From positions 20,584,001 through 20,648,000 of the forward strand of contig JBHGNT010000001.1 of assembly GCA_043228905.1 (NCBI GenBank): a stretch of DNA of 64,000 nucleotides, written 5' to 3'. Below the pieces are notes generated by a model. That model did no database searches. It saw only the letters and a program-made list of their open reading frames with translations, and was not told the DNA's origin. The stretch is from Azolla caroliniana. Taxonomy: Eukaryota; Polypodiophyta. Below are positions 19,910 to 30,460 of the stretch, piece after piece; within the stretch, counting starts at the first letter, position 1, and every line of letters begins with the position of its first letter. The translations under genes and the position numbers were made by a program.

Positions 19910-21583
19910 ATGGCAAGATATGGAGTTCGCGATGCGACAGATCTACGAAGAGAACTTTTCCAATTGCGTATGGTTTCACCAATGTGCTACCTCGAGTATG
20001 AGAAGACGTTTTTGGATATATGGTCCACTTGGATTGGACTTGTTGGAGGCGTTGAAGATGTATACTTCAAGATGGAAAGATTCAAAGCAGGGCTAGATCC
20101 ATATTTTCAATATGAAGTGCATATGAAGTACCCAAGGTCTTTCCATGATTTGCTTCGAGTATGTCAAAGTTATGATCAACAATTGAAGAAGTTGTTATTC
20201 GGTGAAGCATATGGAGTATCGGCGTCATATACCATAAATCCAAGCTATAATAATTATGGATCGGTCATGAGCCAACAACCAGCCTACTTGCAATGTCCGA
20301 TTCAACAGGTTCCCTCATATCATTATTCTAATTTTTGGAGTTATAATGATGTCTATGAAGGTGATTCCAGAGACAATGAAGAAGAGGTGATGAATGTGGA
20401 GTTCCCCCATCTAGTTCATGAGGACAACCATGATATAAAGAATGATGATGTGAAAGACGAATCTAATGAGATTGTTATGAGAAGCGATGTTATGGATGGT
20501 GATGCCAATGTACATCATGTTGAGGGCATTATTGATACAACAAGCGATATGGTGGTTGATGATGAATATGTGCAAGATGAAATGGAAGATATGACAAAAG
20601 AAGTTGTTGATGGTGAAGTACCCACAACGAAGTTGCAAGATGAAGAAGGTAACCTAGAAGTGATAGCTGGAGATTGGCTTTTGGAGATCAATGCGTGTAA
20701 GGAAGCATTGGTGAGTGCCAAGTTGCAGTGTATGAAGGTGTTCGTGCATGATTTATGTTTTGGATTTGCATTGAGTAGCAACAAAGTTATGTGGGCATCA
20801 ACTCTTCAACAACAATTTGATCAAGAGCAAAGAGAATTACTTGCAATGCATGATTGGAGTATCATGAACTTATCACCATCAAAGGATCCACCACAACTAA
20901 TCAAATGTATAAAGGAGAAGGAATCATCTATCGACAATGGCAATCAAGAAGAGGAAAGCATAACAATTGATGAATCTGCGTGGGATAGGGAAAACAAATC
21001 ATTCCACATGGTGTCTAAGGAGGAAGAAGAAGTCATTGAAGAGAAAAGTATTATCACCCTAAAGGGGAAAAAGAAGATGATTTCAAACGATGTCCAAGGA
21101 GAAGAGGATCTAAGGTTTATTTCTCTCTTTTTTAAGTTTACAAAGTTATTCATAAATGAGTATTCACAGATAAGAGGAGAAGGCATCAAGCACCACATCA
21201 AGTTGGAGAATTTGAAGTTTGTCTCACTTATTGTGGTTGTTCCAAAGGAGAAAGACGTCAACTTCCAATCCTTGAATGATTCAACCAAACGAGATTTATT
21301 TTTGCTTCCTTTTCGAGATGAGATTCTAGATGAAATGGTCATACATAAAAAACAAGGTAATGTGGAGAATGTGGTGTGCCAAGAAGAAAGTCATGTTGAT
21401 GAAGCAAAGATTGACATAATTCAAAATATGACAATTCTGACAAGTCTCGAAGCTTTGACGGTATTTGTACAAAAGGTTCGCTCGCTCGAAAGATTTATTC
21501 ATATGTTAACATGCTTACTTCTATCAAGAGTTATGTATCACATAGACCTACTTCTGTTTGGAAAGTTGATGAAGATATACTAA
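19910..21583 (+). CDS. gag-like protein of element I, first copy
   Basis: This 557-residue frame counts from the ATG at 19910 (MARYGVRDATDLRREL). Residues ~1-105 match the plant retrotransposon gag core in pattern (an ELFQLRM...YLEYEKTFLDIW segment, then ERFKAGLDPYFQYEV and SFHDLLRVCQSYDQQL). A Tyr/Gln-rich linker and a long acidic segment follow. No zinc knuckle, protease or polymerase motif is present. The frame stays open 5' of the ATG into the LTR, but only non-ATG codons would extend it. The protein probably packages element RNA. It is identical to the second copy. Confidence 0.75.
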   Translation: MARYGVRDATDLRRELFQLRMVSPMCYLEYEKTFLDIWSTWIGLVGGVEDVYFKMERFKAGLDPYFQYEVHMKYPRSFHDLLRVCQSYDQQLKKLLFGEAYGVSASYTINPSYNNYGSVMSQQPAYLQCPIQQVPSYHYSNFWSYNDVYEGDSRDNEEEVMNVEFPHLVHEDNHDIKNDDVKDESNEIVMRSDVMDGDANVHHVEGIIDTTSDMVVDDEYVQDEMEDMTKEVVDGEVPTTKLQDEEGNLEVIAGDWLLEINACKEALVSAKLQCMKVFVHDLCFGFALSSNKVMWASTLQQQFDQEQRELLAMHDWSIMNLSPSKDPPQLIKCIKEKESSIDNGNQEEESITIDESAWDRENKSFHMVSKEEEEVIEEKSIITLKGKKKMISNDVQGEEDLRFISLFFKFTKLFINEYSQIRGEGIKHHIKLENLKFVSLIVVVPKEKDVNFQSLNDSTKRDLFLLPFRDEILDEMVIHKKQGNVENVVCQEESHVDEAKIDIIQNMTILTSLEALTVFVQKVRSLERFIHMLTCLLLSRVMYHIDLLLFGKLMKIY

Positions 21584-21820
21584 TTGTTGTAACCTCTTTC
21601 TTTGTGTTGACAAGGAGAAAGATGGTGATGGCAATTGTCAATGTGTATGTGTGTGTGTTTAGAAGTGTGAGGTTTTTCCTATCGACTAGCGGGGGTTTTA
21701 CTCACATAGTTTGTTTCTTTTCTATTTATTTTCTCCTTCTTTGTCTATAGCCATGAATAAGGCGAAGGAGAACCTTTAGTTTTATTAGTAGCTTAGGGTT
21801 CACCATAAATGGTTCACCAA

Positions 21821-21841
21821 GAAGCAAGGGGGAGGGCTAAA
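21821..21841 (+). other. element I polypurine tract (first unit)
   Basis: GAAGCAAGGGGGAGGGCTAAA sits right before LTR 2. The same tract precedes LTR 3 at 24491-24511. Confidence 0.75.
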
Positions 21842-22482
21842 TGTGAAAGTGTTTTTAGAATTCAAGCCATTGGACACTAAAAGAATATAAGGTATGGAGG
21901 ATTCACATTTGGAGGACAAGGACATGAACTAACATCTCGTGGATAAGTCCAAATAAAAGCAATAAAGATGGAGAAAAGTTAAAAAGAGAAAAAGCAGACC
22001 ACCAAAACGCAGTCAGAAACAAATGCTCATAACTCTCTCGTTTGACACCCAAATATCACGTGTAAATATGGGTTAGAAAGCTTATGACGAGAGTTATCCG
22101 TAGCTTTTTAAAACTCTAAATTTGGAGCATGGATGAGGGAGATATGACGATTAGAAGATCGTTGTGTCATAGCTAAGAATAGGAGATGGAAAAGCTCTAA
22201 AAAAAGCGTGGAAAAGAAAGCAAGCGAAACTTATCTACTAGAGGAGAACTTCATATAAAGCAAGAAGAGTGAAGTGGTGAGAAGGAGTCTTTTTCTTGTG
22301 GGGTTTTTCTTGCCTATTCATGTAGTGCGTTTTTTCTAGTGATCAATTCATCCTTGTAGGCTTGAGTTTATGTATCTTCTTTCTCTTGTTTCTATGATCA
22401 TCACTCCTTATTAATATATCTTTGTAGATTTGGGTTTCTATATCTTCCTTCTCTCTATTTTCTATCATCATATCTCTTTTCA
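21842..22482 (+). repeat. element I LTR 2 (shared, central)
   Basis: This central LTR serves as 3' LTR of the first unit and 5' LTR of the second. It begins TGTGAAAGTG and ends CTTTTCA. Confidence 0.9.
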
Positions 22483-22579
22483 TTTTTGGCGCTCCAGGGA
22501 GGGTCGATCCTTTCCGTATAACGGGAGGAACGGTTGCCCACTCATTGATGGTTGGATCTACCGATTCATCATCAAACTA

Positions 22580-24253
22580 ATGGCAAGATATGGAGTTCGC
22601 GATGCGACAGATCTACGAAGAGAACTTTTCCAATTGCGTATGGTTTCACCAATGTGCTACCTCGAGTATGAGAAGACGTTTTTGGATATATGGTCCACTT
22701 GGATTGGACTTGTTGGAGGCGTTGAAGATGTATACTTCAAGATGGAAAGATTCAAAGCAGGGCTAGATCCATATTTTCAATATGAAGTGCATATGAAGTA
22801 CCCAAGGTCTTTCCATGATTTGCTTCGAGTATGTCAAAGTTATGATCAACAATTGAAGAAGTTGTTATTCGGTGAAGCATATGGAGTATCGGCGTCATAT
22901 ACCATAAATCCAAGCTATAATAATTATGGATCGGTCATGAGCCAACAACCAGCCTACTTGCAATGTCCGATTCAACAGGTTCCCTCATATCATTATTCTA
23001 ATTTTTGGAGTTATAATGATGTCTATGAAGGTGATTCCAGAGACAATGAAGAAGAGGTGATGAATGTGGAGTTCCCCCATCTAGTTCATGAGGACAACCA
23101 TGATATAAAGAATGATGATGTGAAAGACGAATCTAATGAGATTGTTATGAGAAGCGATGTTATGGATGGTGATGCCAATGTACATCATGTTGAGGGCATT
23201 ATTGATACAACAAGCGATATGGTGGTTGATGATGAATATGTGCAAGATGAAATGGAAGATATGACAAAAGAAGTTGTTGATGGTGAAGTACCCACAACGA
23301 AGTTGCAAGATGAAGAAGGTAACCTAGAAGTGATAGCTGGAGATTGGCTTTTGGAGATCAATGCGTGTAAGGAAGCATTGGTGAGTGCCAAGTTGCAGTG
23401 TATGAAGGTGTTCGTGCATGATTTATGTTTTGGATTTGCATTGAGTAGCAACAAAGTTATGTGGGCATCAACTCTTCAACAACAATTTGATCAAGAGCAA
23501 AGAGAATTACTTGCAATGCATGATTGGAGTATCATGAACTTATCACCATCAAAGGATCCACCACAACTAATCAAATGTATAAAGGAGAAGGAATCATCTA
23601 TCGACAATGGCAATCAAGAAGAGGAAAGCATAACAATTGATGAATCTGCGTGGGATAGGGAAAACAAATCATTCCACATGGTGTCTAAGGAGGAAGAAGA
23701 AGTCATTGAAGAGAAAAGTATTATCACCCTAAAGGGGAAAAAGAAGATGATTTCAAACGATGTCCAAGGAGAAGAGGATCTAAGGTTTATTTCTCTCTTT
23801 TTTAAGTTTACAAAGTTATTCATAAATGAGTATTCACAGATAAGAGGAGAAGGCATCAAGCACCACATCAAGTTGGAGAATTTGAAGTTTGTCTCACTTA
23901 TTGTGGTTGTTCCAAAGGAGAAAGACGTCAACTTCCAATCCTTGAATGATTCAACCAAACGAGATTTATTTTTGCTTCCTTTTCGAGATGAGATTCTAGA
24001 TGAAATGGTCATACATAAAAAACAAGGTAATGTGGAGAATGTGGTGTGCCAAGAAGAAAGTCATGTTGATGAAGCAAAGATTGACATAATTCAAAATATG
24101 ACAATTCTGACAAGTCTCGAAGCTTTGACGGTATTTGTACAAAAGGTTCGCTCGCTCGAAAGATTTATTCATATGTTAACATGCTTACTTCTATCAAGAG
24201 TTATGTATCACATAGACCTACTTCTGTTTGGAAAGTTGATGAAGATATACTAA
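22580..24253 (+). CDS. gag-like protein of element I, second copy
   Basis: It has the same 557 residues as the copy at 19910-21583, with the gag core at residues ~1-105 followed by acidic low-complexity sequence. The lack of any visible difference between the two copies means that either the dimer formed very recently or recombination has kept them alike. Confidence 0.75.
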   Translation: MARYGVRDATDLRRELFQLRMVSPMCYLEYEKTFLDIWSTWIGLVGGVEDVYFKMERFKAGLDPYFQYEVHMKYPRSFHDLLRVCQSYDQQLKKLLFGEAYGVSASYTINPSYNNYGSVMSQQPAYLQCPIQQVPSYHYSNFWSYNDVYEGDSRDNEEEVMNVEFPHLVHEDNHDIKNDDVKDESNEIVMRSDVMDGDANVHHVEGIIDTTSDMVVDDEYVQDEMEDMTKEVVDGEVPTTKLQDEEGNLEVIAGDWLLEINACKEALVSAKLQCMKVFVHDLCFGFALSSNKVMWASTLQQQFDQEQRELLAMHDWSIMNLSPSKDPPQLIKCIKEKESSIDNGNQEEESITIDESAWDRENKSFHMVSKEEEEVIEEKSIITLKGKKKMISNDVQGEEDLRFISLFFKFTKLFINEYSQIRGEGIKHHIKLENLKFVSLIVVVPKEKDVNFQSLNDSTKRDLFLLPFRDEILDEMVIHKKQGNVENVVCQEESHVDEAKIDIIQNMTILTSLEALTVFVQKVRSLERFIHMLTCLLLSRVMYHIDLLLFGKLMKIY

Positions 24254-24511
24254 TTGTTGTAACCTCTTTCTTTGTGTTGACAAGGAGAAAGATGGTGATG
24301 GCAATTGTCAATGTGTATGTGTGTGTGTTTAGAAGTGTGAGGTTTTTCCTATCGACTAGCGGGGGTTTTACTCACATAGTTTGTTTCTTTTCTATTTATT
24401 TTCTCCTTCTTTGTCTATAGCCATGAATAAGGCGAAGGAGAACCTTTAGTTTTATTAGTAGCTTAGGGTTCACCATAAATGGTTCACCAAGAAGCAAGGG
24501 GGAGGGCTAAA

Positions 24512-25152
24512 TGTGAAAGTGTTTTTAGAATTCAAGCCATTGGACACTAAAAGAATATAAGGTATGGAGGATTCACATTTGGAGGACAAGGACATGAACT
24601 AACATCTCGTGGATAAGTCCAAATAAAAGCAATAAAGATGGAGAAAAGTTAAAAAGAGAAAAAGCAGACCACCAAAACGCAGTCAGAAACAAATGCTCAT
24701 AACTCTCTCGTTTGACACCCAAATATCACGTGTAAATATGGGTTAGAAAGCTTATGACGAGAGTTATCCGTAGCTTTTTAAAACTCTAAATTTGGAGCAT
24801 GGATGAGGGAGATATGACGATTAGAAGATCGTTGTGTCATAGCTAAGAATAGGAGATGGAAAAGCTCTAAAAAAAGCGTGGAAAAGAAAGCAAGCGAAAC
24901 TTATCTACTAGAGGAGAACTTCATATAAAGCAAGAAGAGTGAAGTGGTGAGAAGGAGTCTTTTTCTTGTGGGGTTTTTCTTGCCTATTCATGTAGTGCGT
25001 TTTTTCTAGTGATCAATTCATCCTTGTAGGCTTGAGTTTATGTATCTTCTTTCTCTTGTTTCTATGATCATCACTCCTTATTAATATATCTTTGTAGATT
25101 TGGGTTTCTATATCTTCCTTCTCTCTATTTTCTATCATCATCTCTCTTTTCA
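24512..25152 (+). repeat. element I LTR 3
   Basis: It begins TGTGAAAGTG and ends CTTTTCA, followed directly by the right TSD CTATG. One base (25142) differs from LTRs 1 and 2. Confidence 0.9.
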
Positions 25153-26683
25153 CTATGGTAACACAAAGGTGTTTTAAAAACCATGGGGGTGACAATTTAA
25201 TGTCTTTCCCTGATCTCTATATCGATTTTTTCATGGCGGCTCCCCGAGGCTCAACCATGTATGTTCGCGTCATGAGTAGTTTATACACGAAAAAAATGTT
25301 AACGATAAACTATGTTTCTTTGCCCACATATGTGGTTTTGACTCTTTAAGTCCTATTACGAGGACCCCGAGGTGCACTTAGACCTTAAGTCTAAACATGT
25401 GTTATAGTCATATGTATCAAGGATGTTATATGGTCTTGGTCATATTTGAACTCGAGACCTCAAGAACAAATACATTAAACACTTGAGCCAGCCAAGTAAG
25501 TTGCTCTTCTCGAATGCTTAATGTTTGATCCATATAAGAGATATGCGAGGCATTTGATCATATATGTTTTTTTTTTTTGTTTTTTAAAGAACATATATGT
25601 CAAGGGTCCTTATTTCGCCCTCATTTACCAAAACTATGTTGGTACGTTACCTAACCTCAAGTCTCGTAATTACGATGGCATACGCCAAAGTGCAACCTAA
25701 TGGTCAAGCCAAATGAGCCCTCGTTTCGTAGTGGGCCCACGTGGCCCATCACATGGTCACTTCATTACGAATGCCTCTCGTAAGAACGAGCTCATGGTGG
25801 CATCGTATCCATGTAACGAGAGAGGGATGTTGGATACGTGTGTCATTGGAGTGACCTCACTTGAAGTGGGTCAAGCCCTACGTACTCAACATCATTATGG
25901 CTATAGGCGTTTCTTTACGTAACGAAATCGAGGTCATCAACGGGGTTGTCAACAATCAAAAATTGTTGAAAAAGGGATGGTGACAACGTCATTCTCACAA
26001 AAGTGTGAGGACGGCCACCAACATCCTTTTCCCAACAAGGACAACCTTCGATATAATCACGTAATAACGAATATACACATATGTTTACTTATCACATATA
26101 TACGATCAAATACGTATATACGTGACCACATATGCCTATATTAAACATATTGTTATATTAAATAGCCACAAATGATGTGATCGAGATACGTAATCGAGGT
26201 ATATACCTCTACGCACACGAAACATCCACAAATAAGAGATCATCGTAATACGCAATTGAGGTATTGACCTCTTACGCATACGAGACCAAACGCATATCCT
26301 TTACAACAAATCAAGGTATTAAACTCATACACAAACGTAACATATGTTCGTGAACGTAATACGTAATTGAGGTATTAACCTCGTACACATACGACACTCA
26401 TCACATATTATTTATATGTCAAACGAGGTATTGACCTCGGGCACATATGTAAACATTTTAGATAATCAATTAAAGACCACTACAACATCATTGACTTAAT
26501 GAAAAAAAATGACATATAAACTAAACACATGATTAGATGGGAGAAGAGAGAATAGAAAAAAAAAATTACGGAAAGAGTTATCGAAGTTCTTTGTTGATCG
26601 TTGTCTGGATCAAGGCCGACCGCACATCGCTCAATCACCATCAATCAAAAGACAAAAGACAAACAAAGAAACATTAGTGCATA
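25153..26683 (-). other. long AT-rich leader of chromovirus C, no gene seen
   Basis: Apart from short chance frames (for example 25713-25922) I see no coding signal. The stretch lies between the C primer-binding site and the gag-side leader at 19011-19171, so it should be the original 5' untranslated leader, unusually long, or it holds another unrecognised insertion. It contains a T/G-rich run near 25568-25580 and palindromic repeats at 26196-26438. Confidence 0.5.
26196..26438. repeat. five spaced 14-bp palindromes, GAGGTATnnACCTC type
   Basis: Copies are at 26196-26209 (GAGGTATATACCTC), 26258-26271, 26313-26326 (degenerate AAGGTATTAAACTC), 26369-26382 and 26425-26438. Spacing is 62, 55, 56 and 56 bp. 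Most copies are preceded by a TACGTAAT or CGCAATT-like string and followed by TACGCA or TACACA, so the true unit is a ~56-bp degenerate tandem repeat with a dyad core. Confidence 0.8.
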
Positions 26684-26695
26684 GCTCTGATACCA
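26684..26695 (-). other. chromovirus C primer-binding site, tRNA-iMet
   Basis: On the minus strand TGGTATCAGAGC matches exactly the complement of the 3' end of plant initiator tRNA-Met. It lies immediately inside the 5' LTR. Confidence 0.9.
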
Positions 26696-26696
26696 A

Positions 26697-27152
26697 ACAT
26701 TAGAGATCTAGGTACTAAAGTAAGCTTAAGATAAGGATAAACTAATGATAGATAGAAAGGAGAAAGAGAAAGAAGGGTGCCGATCCACCCGACCACCCCC
26801 GAGCGAAGGGATCGAGATGAACTCGAGCCTCGATCGACGTCCCATACCACCGTCGTGGTGTCGAGTCGTACCTGGTGTTGGCGCGCTCGCTACAAGAGTT
26901 GACCCACCACAAGAGCAGAGTCTCGATGTAGTCAAAAGATCATCAAATGAGGGTAGTTAGGCCTCTTATTTATAGCGATACCCAAGGCCCCCAAGCAAGT
27001 TCACACTTGACCTAATGGGTTGTCTCAATCCCGAGGATTAAAAGTAATCCTCCCCTTCTTTACACTCTCGTTTAACCCTCACACTTATCCACGTGTGTAG
27101 AATACTACGGTAAATTCTCACCACGGGATATTAAATGTTCATGCCTGTAACA
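26697..27152 (-). repeat. 5' LTR of chromovirus C
   Basis: On the minus strand it starts TGTTACAGGCATG, as does the 3' LTR remnant (TGTTAAGGGCATG, 12084). A TATA box (CTATAAATAAGAGG on the minus strand, ~26971-26984) is present. The inner end next to the PBS is not a clean CA, so that boundary is approximate. Confidence 0.75.
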
Positions 27153-29300
27153 CTCGCCCACAGGCCATGCCTAAAAACGTAACCGGTTTTATCATTGCCA
27201 CATTCGAAGGCATCAAAGTAGACTAGGCGTATGCATTAAGAGCAGGCATCCAAGCAGTCGTAGATGGTAAGAAGGCCTAGTGCGGGTTAGCACACTGGCT
27301 AACCGAATTAGTACCCCCAACACACACCATCAAGCAGAAGAAATGGGCCCGACCAGAAACCATACCAAATAAAGCATCCAAACAGCAGCAACTCTTGTCA
27401 AAGCACAACCCCGGATGGATGGATGGGGAAGCGTCTCAGCTGGAAGAAACACAGACGACCCGGAGACAGGAGGCGGTGGAGCCCGCTTGGGAAAAAATGG
27501 CCAAAACAATTAAAATCAAGTTGTGCCGACAGGACAAGGACACAAACGACCTGGTCCGGAGGATGAACCCAGAAACCACGAAGGAAGAGGTGGAAGAAGA
27601 ACCAGCAGAAACCCTCCAGCGTCGGCCAAGAAAGCGCGACATAGAGCAACAGGGGAAAGGATCAGGTCCAAAGCTAGACTGCACCGCAACGACCTACTCA
27701 GTGGTGGTAGAACCCAGGATGGAGGAAAAGTTGGAAATAAGGCCAAAAGCGGTGACAACGGTTCAGTAGGAATCGGTTATAGAAAGACAGACCTCACTGG
27801 GCCTTCAAGAACAGCAACACTAGGAACGCCATCTAGAGCAGACATTGGAGCCCCTGACCCAATGGTTCAGAAAGGAGCACGAACCAAAACTGGAGCAAGT
27901 GCAGTTGTTCGCTGTCGACAATGGTTGAAATGGCTCGGAGAGCAGGTATCCAGTGTTGCCGATCAATTGGAGGAAGAACAATGGCAAGTTGGTAGTCAGG
28001 CAGAGCGGTTGCTAGCCACAACCGAAGAATTAGGTAAAGCTCGGGCACAGATCCGAAGCCTAGAAGAAGAATTAAAAAGGGCCAAAGAATGCGCGACCAT
28101 CATGGCTAACAGGGGCCAAACTAGAAGCGCAGTAATAGAGCCGGTGCCACCGGCTACTCTACAAAAGGAAGCTCTGGAAACAGAGGAACATTCAGTAGTG
28201 AGTACAACCCTAGAAAAAGTCGCGGAGCGAGAAAAGGAATTATTAACCTTAAGGGAAGAAATCCCCACTCAAGAAGCATGGCAAGAATGAGAGAGAGCGC
28301 AGAAACAGACATCCGAGGAAGAGAAGTAGAGACTAGAGGAAAATCTCCGGAAAAGTCATGCACATAACAACCGGTTGAAGGAGGAAAGAGAAACACTTTT
28401 GCAAGAAAAGGATAAGCTCCGGAGAATGGTGGAAACAAAAATAGAACGGTTAAACGAAGAAATCCGACAGCAAAAGGATCGGGAGGATTGGGCACTCTCT
28501 CAAATCAACCGGTGCCTGAAACAGAAAACGGAGGATTTCGAAAAGCTACACCAAGACCACAAGCAAGTAGACGTCGAACACAAGAAGCTTGGGTCGAAAT
28601 GTGACTGGAAGCAAGAGAAGATGAAAGAAATCTGGATGGAGCTGGCCAAGATCACGGAGGAGGAGCTGGCCAAGATCCGGATGAACATACTTAGGTGGTC
28701 GCTACGGCAAAAGCACTTGCAAAAGCGGCAAAAGAAAAAACGGAGCTAAACCAGAAGCACTATGAAGAAACGGAATGGGCAAAACTGGCTTTGGATAAGG
28801 TCCAAACCACTTACCTGACCCAACTGCTGAACTATGAAGTGCAGGTTCAGGATACCGTGGCCCTCTTTAAGAAAATGAAGGTCCACAAAAAGAAGGTTGC
28901 CGAGGACAGTGTAGAATGAATACGGATGATGGTCACGACATGGAAAGACCGGACAAAGGCAAACATCGTCGACTGCTCGATGATTGTGTGGATGCAATGG
29001 TCAAAGAAATCAACGGAATTACAAGTGATCCGCGCAAATGCGGAGAACCGGAAAAAAACTGGGGACAATTTCTACAAGAAGGACGAAGAAAGTATAGTCA
29101 CCATCCATAAGGAATTGTCTGAGAACTTCTTCTCCTTGGCCGAATCCCACCTTGAAGCTGTCCAGAGGATGATCAGCTCAGAACGCAACTACAATTCGAA
29201 TGATATGAATGGGGGTGACGGCCACTAGAAGCAGAAAAACGAGCGGCGGCAATAACTATCGGTGATGAGGAGCAAACTGCGGAACCGCAACCGTAGGAGG
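27153..29300 (+). pseudogene. decayed copy of the D-type coiled-coil ORF2
   Basis: Four plus-strand frames (27395-27769, 27523-28290, 28375-28749, 28926-29228) align in order to the ORF2 of element D (42242-45124). Shared blocks include SVADQLEEEQ against GVADQMEKEEE, RQQKDRED against RQQKDRDD, RANAENRKKTGDNFYK against RADAENRKKNGDGFYK, and DEESIVTI against DEESIVNI. Many frameshifts and stops break it. The left end is cut by the LTR of chromovirus C. No promoter or gag-pol of this copy is left. It shows that the extra ORF is an old trait of the D family, with a conserved coiled-coil and C-terminal part. Confidence 0.8.
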
Positions 29301-29364
29301 AGGAGTTGCCACTTGAAACACAGGGGTGTCCGTTCCGGAAACTTCACCAATGGGCTAGTTAAGG

Positions 29365-29732
29365 GAATGATGTTATCCGATTCCAATCCGAGTATTTCCG
29401 GATATTCTCCAGATAGTTAAGACACAACTGATTAATGAAAACACGTGTAAGCTTACGAATGAAAGCGCCACGGCAAGTAGACAAGAGACACAATAGAATT
29501 AAATTAGAACGCTCAAACTTGTATTACTTCCGCTAAACAATTACATCAATTCTAGATCCTTTTATAGCCATCCGGTAGGAAATACAAAATGGCGCCTTAC
29601 CAGCTATCGACACTATTAATCAGTGAGGATCCGGATCGGTACAACTCTCTATATCCGTCCGTTCCTATAATATTTCCGAACTACTAATTATTCTTCGACA
29701 TATAATATTATTCCCCGACTTGTCCTTGTACA
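29365..29732 (-). repeat. lone LTR, minus strand, related to the D-family LTR
   Basis: On the minus strand the sequence contains GGCTATAAAAGGATC (29569-29555; D has GCCTATAAAAAGGATC) and GTTGTACCGATCCGGATCC (D has GTTGTAACCGATCCGGATCC) in the same order as in the D LTR. The right end TGTACAAGGACAAG (29732) is plausible; the left end is a guess and no TSD was found. It lies opposite in orientation to the ORF2 remnant beside it. Confidence 0.5.
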
Positions 29733-30060
29733 TATTAACCTCTCCGGTCCATACTCCTAGGCCAACACTTACAAAGAAGGGACAATCGTTTGTTTGGTCT
29801 AAGGACGCGAGCATGGCTTTTGATGGTCTCAAGAAAGCATTTACATCGGCTTCTATTCTATCTCATGTTGATCCGCAAAAACCATTTATCATTGAAGTAG
29901 ACACGTTAGATTGCACCCTCAATAGTATTTTGTCACAGCAAGGCGATGATGAGAAGCTACATCCCATGGCTTTCCACTCGCGCAAATTTGACCCCGCTGA
30001 AATCAACTACGAGGTACTTGACAAGGAGCTATTAGCAATAGTGGAATCTGTCAAAGATTA
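29733..30060 (+). pseudogene. chromovirus RNase H fragment, part 1
   Basis: The frame reads LTKKGQSFVWSKDASMAFDGLK, then FIIEVDTLDCTLNSILSQQ and MAFHSRKFDPAEINYEVLDKE, the RT thumb and RNase H start of a gypsy chromovirus. It breaks after SVKD, where a solo LTR (30061-30460) is inserted; the continuation is at 30461. RNase H would degrade the RNA strand during reverse transcription. Upstream RT and downstream integrase are missing. Confidence 0.85.
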
Positions 30061-30460
30061 TGTGCGGAAGCGTCAGACAAACCGAGCTTGCCGGATAGCA
30101 ACAGAGAGAGAGAGAGAGATTAACACACAGAGTGTACGTGGGAGAGACAGAGAGAGAGCAGAACGTTTAAATCTATTACAAAACAATAATAGTTCTTTGT
30201 AATACTCTGTACATGAAACGTGCTCAACAACACTATTTATACAAGTCCTAAGAGGACTGACAGAAGTACCGCGTACTTCAATGCTCACTCGAGCGTCTGA
30301 CACTAACTACGAGACTATTAACTACCTAGTAGTCTAGGCTACTACTAGGCTTCCGATTACTGCTGGATCCGGCTAACTGGCTCCCCAGCTCACCGGCTCA
30401 CTGATCCGGCTTCATCCTTCCAGATGTTGATCCGGATCCGGTTGAGCTTGCCGCTCAATA
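30061..30460 (-). repeat. solo LTR related to copia E
   Basis: This 400-bp LTR starts TGTGCGGAAGC on the plus strand and ends GCTCAATA. It resembles the copia E LTR (TTTATACAAGTCC, GGACTGAC, TACTTCAATGCTCA in the same order). It splits the RNase H frame at 30060. Flanks GATTA (30056-30060) and GAATC (30461-30465) look like a decayed 5-bp TSD. No internal sequence is present, so recombination between two LTRs probably removed it. A GA microsatellite lies at 30101-30119. Confidence 0.75.

Larger units (their letters stand above)
19172..25152 (+). mobile_element. dimeric gag-only LTR retrotransposon I (LTR-int-LTR-int-LTR)
   Basis: Three 641-bp LTRs (19172-19812, 21842-22482, 24512-25152) enclose two 2029-bp internal regions. 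The period is exactly 2670 bp and the two 607-codon open frames translate identically. The whole array is bounded by a perfect TSD, CTATG (19167-19171 and 25153-25157). Each internal part has a PBS-like TGGCGC start, one gag-like ORF and a PPT, but no protease, RT or integrase. It is a non-autonomous element that needs enzymes from elsewhere. It lies in the leader of chromovirus C. Confidence 0.92.
12023..27152 (-). mobile_element. chromovirus C (Ty3/gypsy), internally deleted, with nested insertions
   Basis: Reading on the minus strand: 5' LTR (26697-27152), tRNA-iMet PBS (26684-26695), a long leader, gag with protease (19010-17829), integrase C-terminus and chromodomain (17863-17402, continued at 12170-12071), PPT, and a 3' LTR remnant (12084-12023). 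RT, RNase H and the integrase core are gone. Two later insertions, copia B (12176-17396) and dimeric element I (19172-25152), each with perfect TSDs, account for about 11.2 kb. The 3' LTR is cut by G2. C itself seems to lie in a decayed D-type ORF2, whose rest follows at 27153. Confidence 0.8.

Noticed and set aside
19172-25152. Assembly artefact as the explanation for the tandem element
   Set aside because: The single perfect TSD and the base difference in LTR3 favour a real dimer, though only spanning reads can exclude an artefact.
25713-25922. 69-codon frame in the chromovirus C leader
   Set aside because: No domain, no repeat elsewhere in the window and no start context; chance frame.
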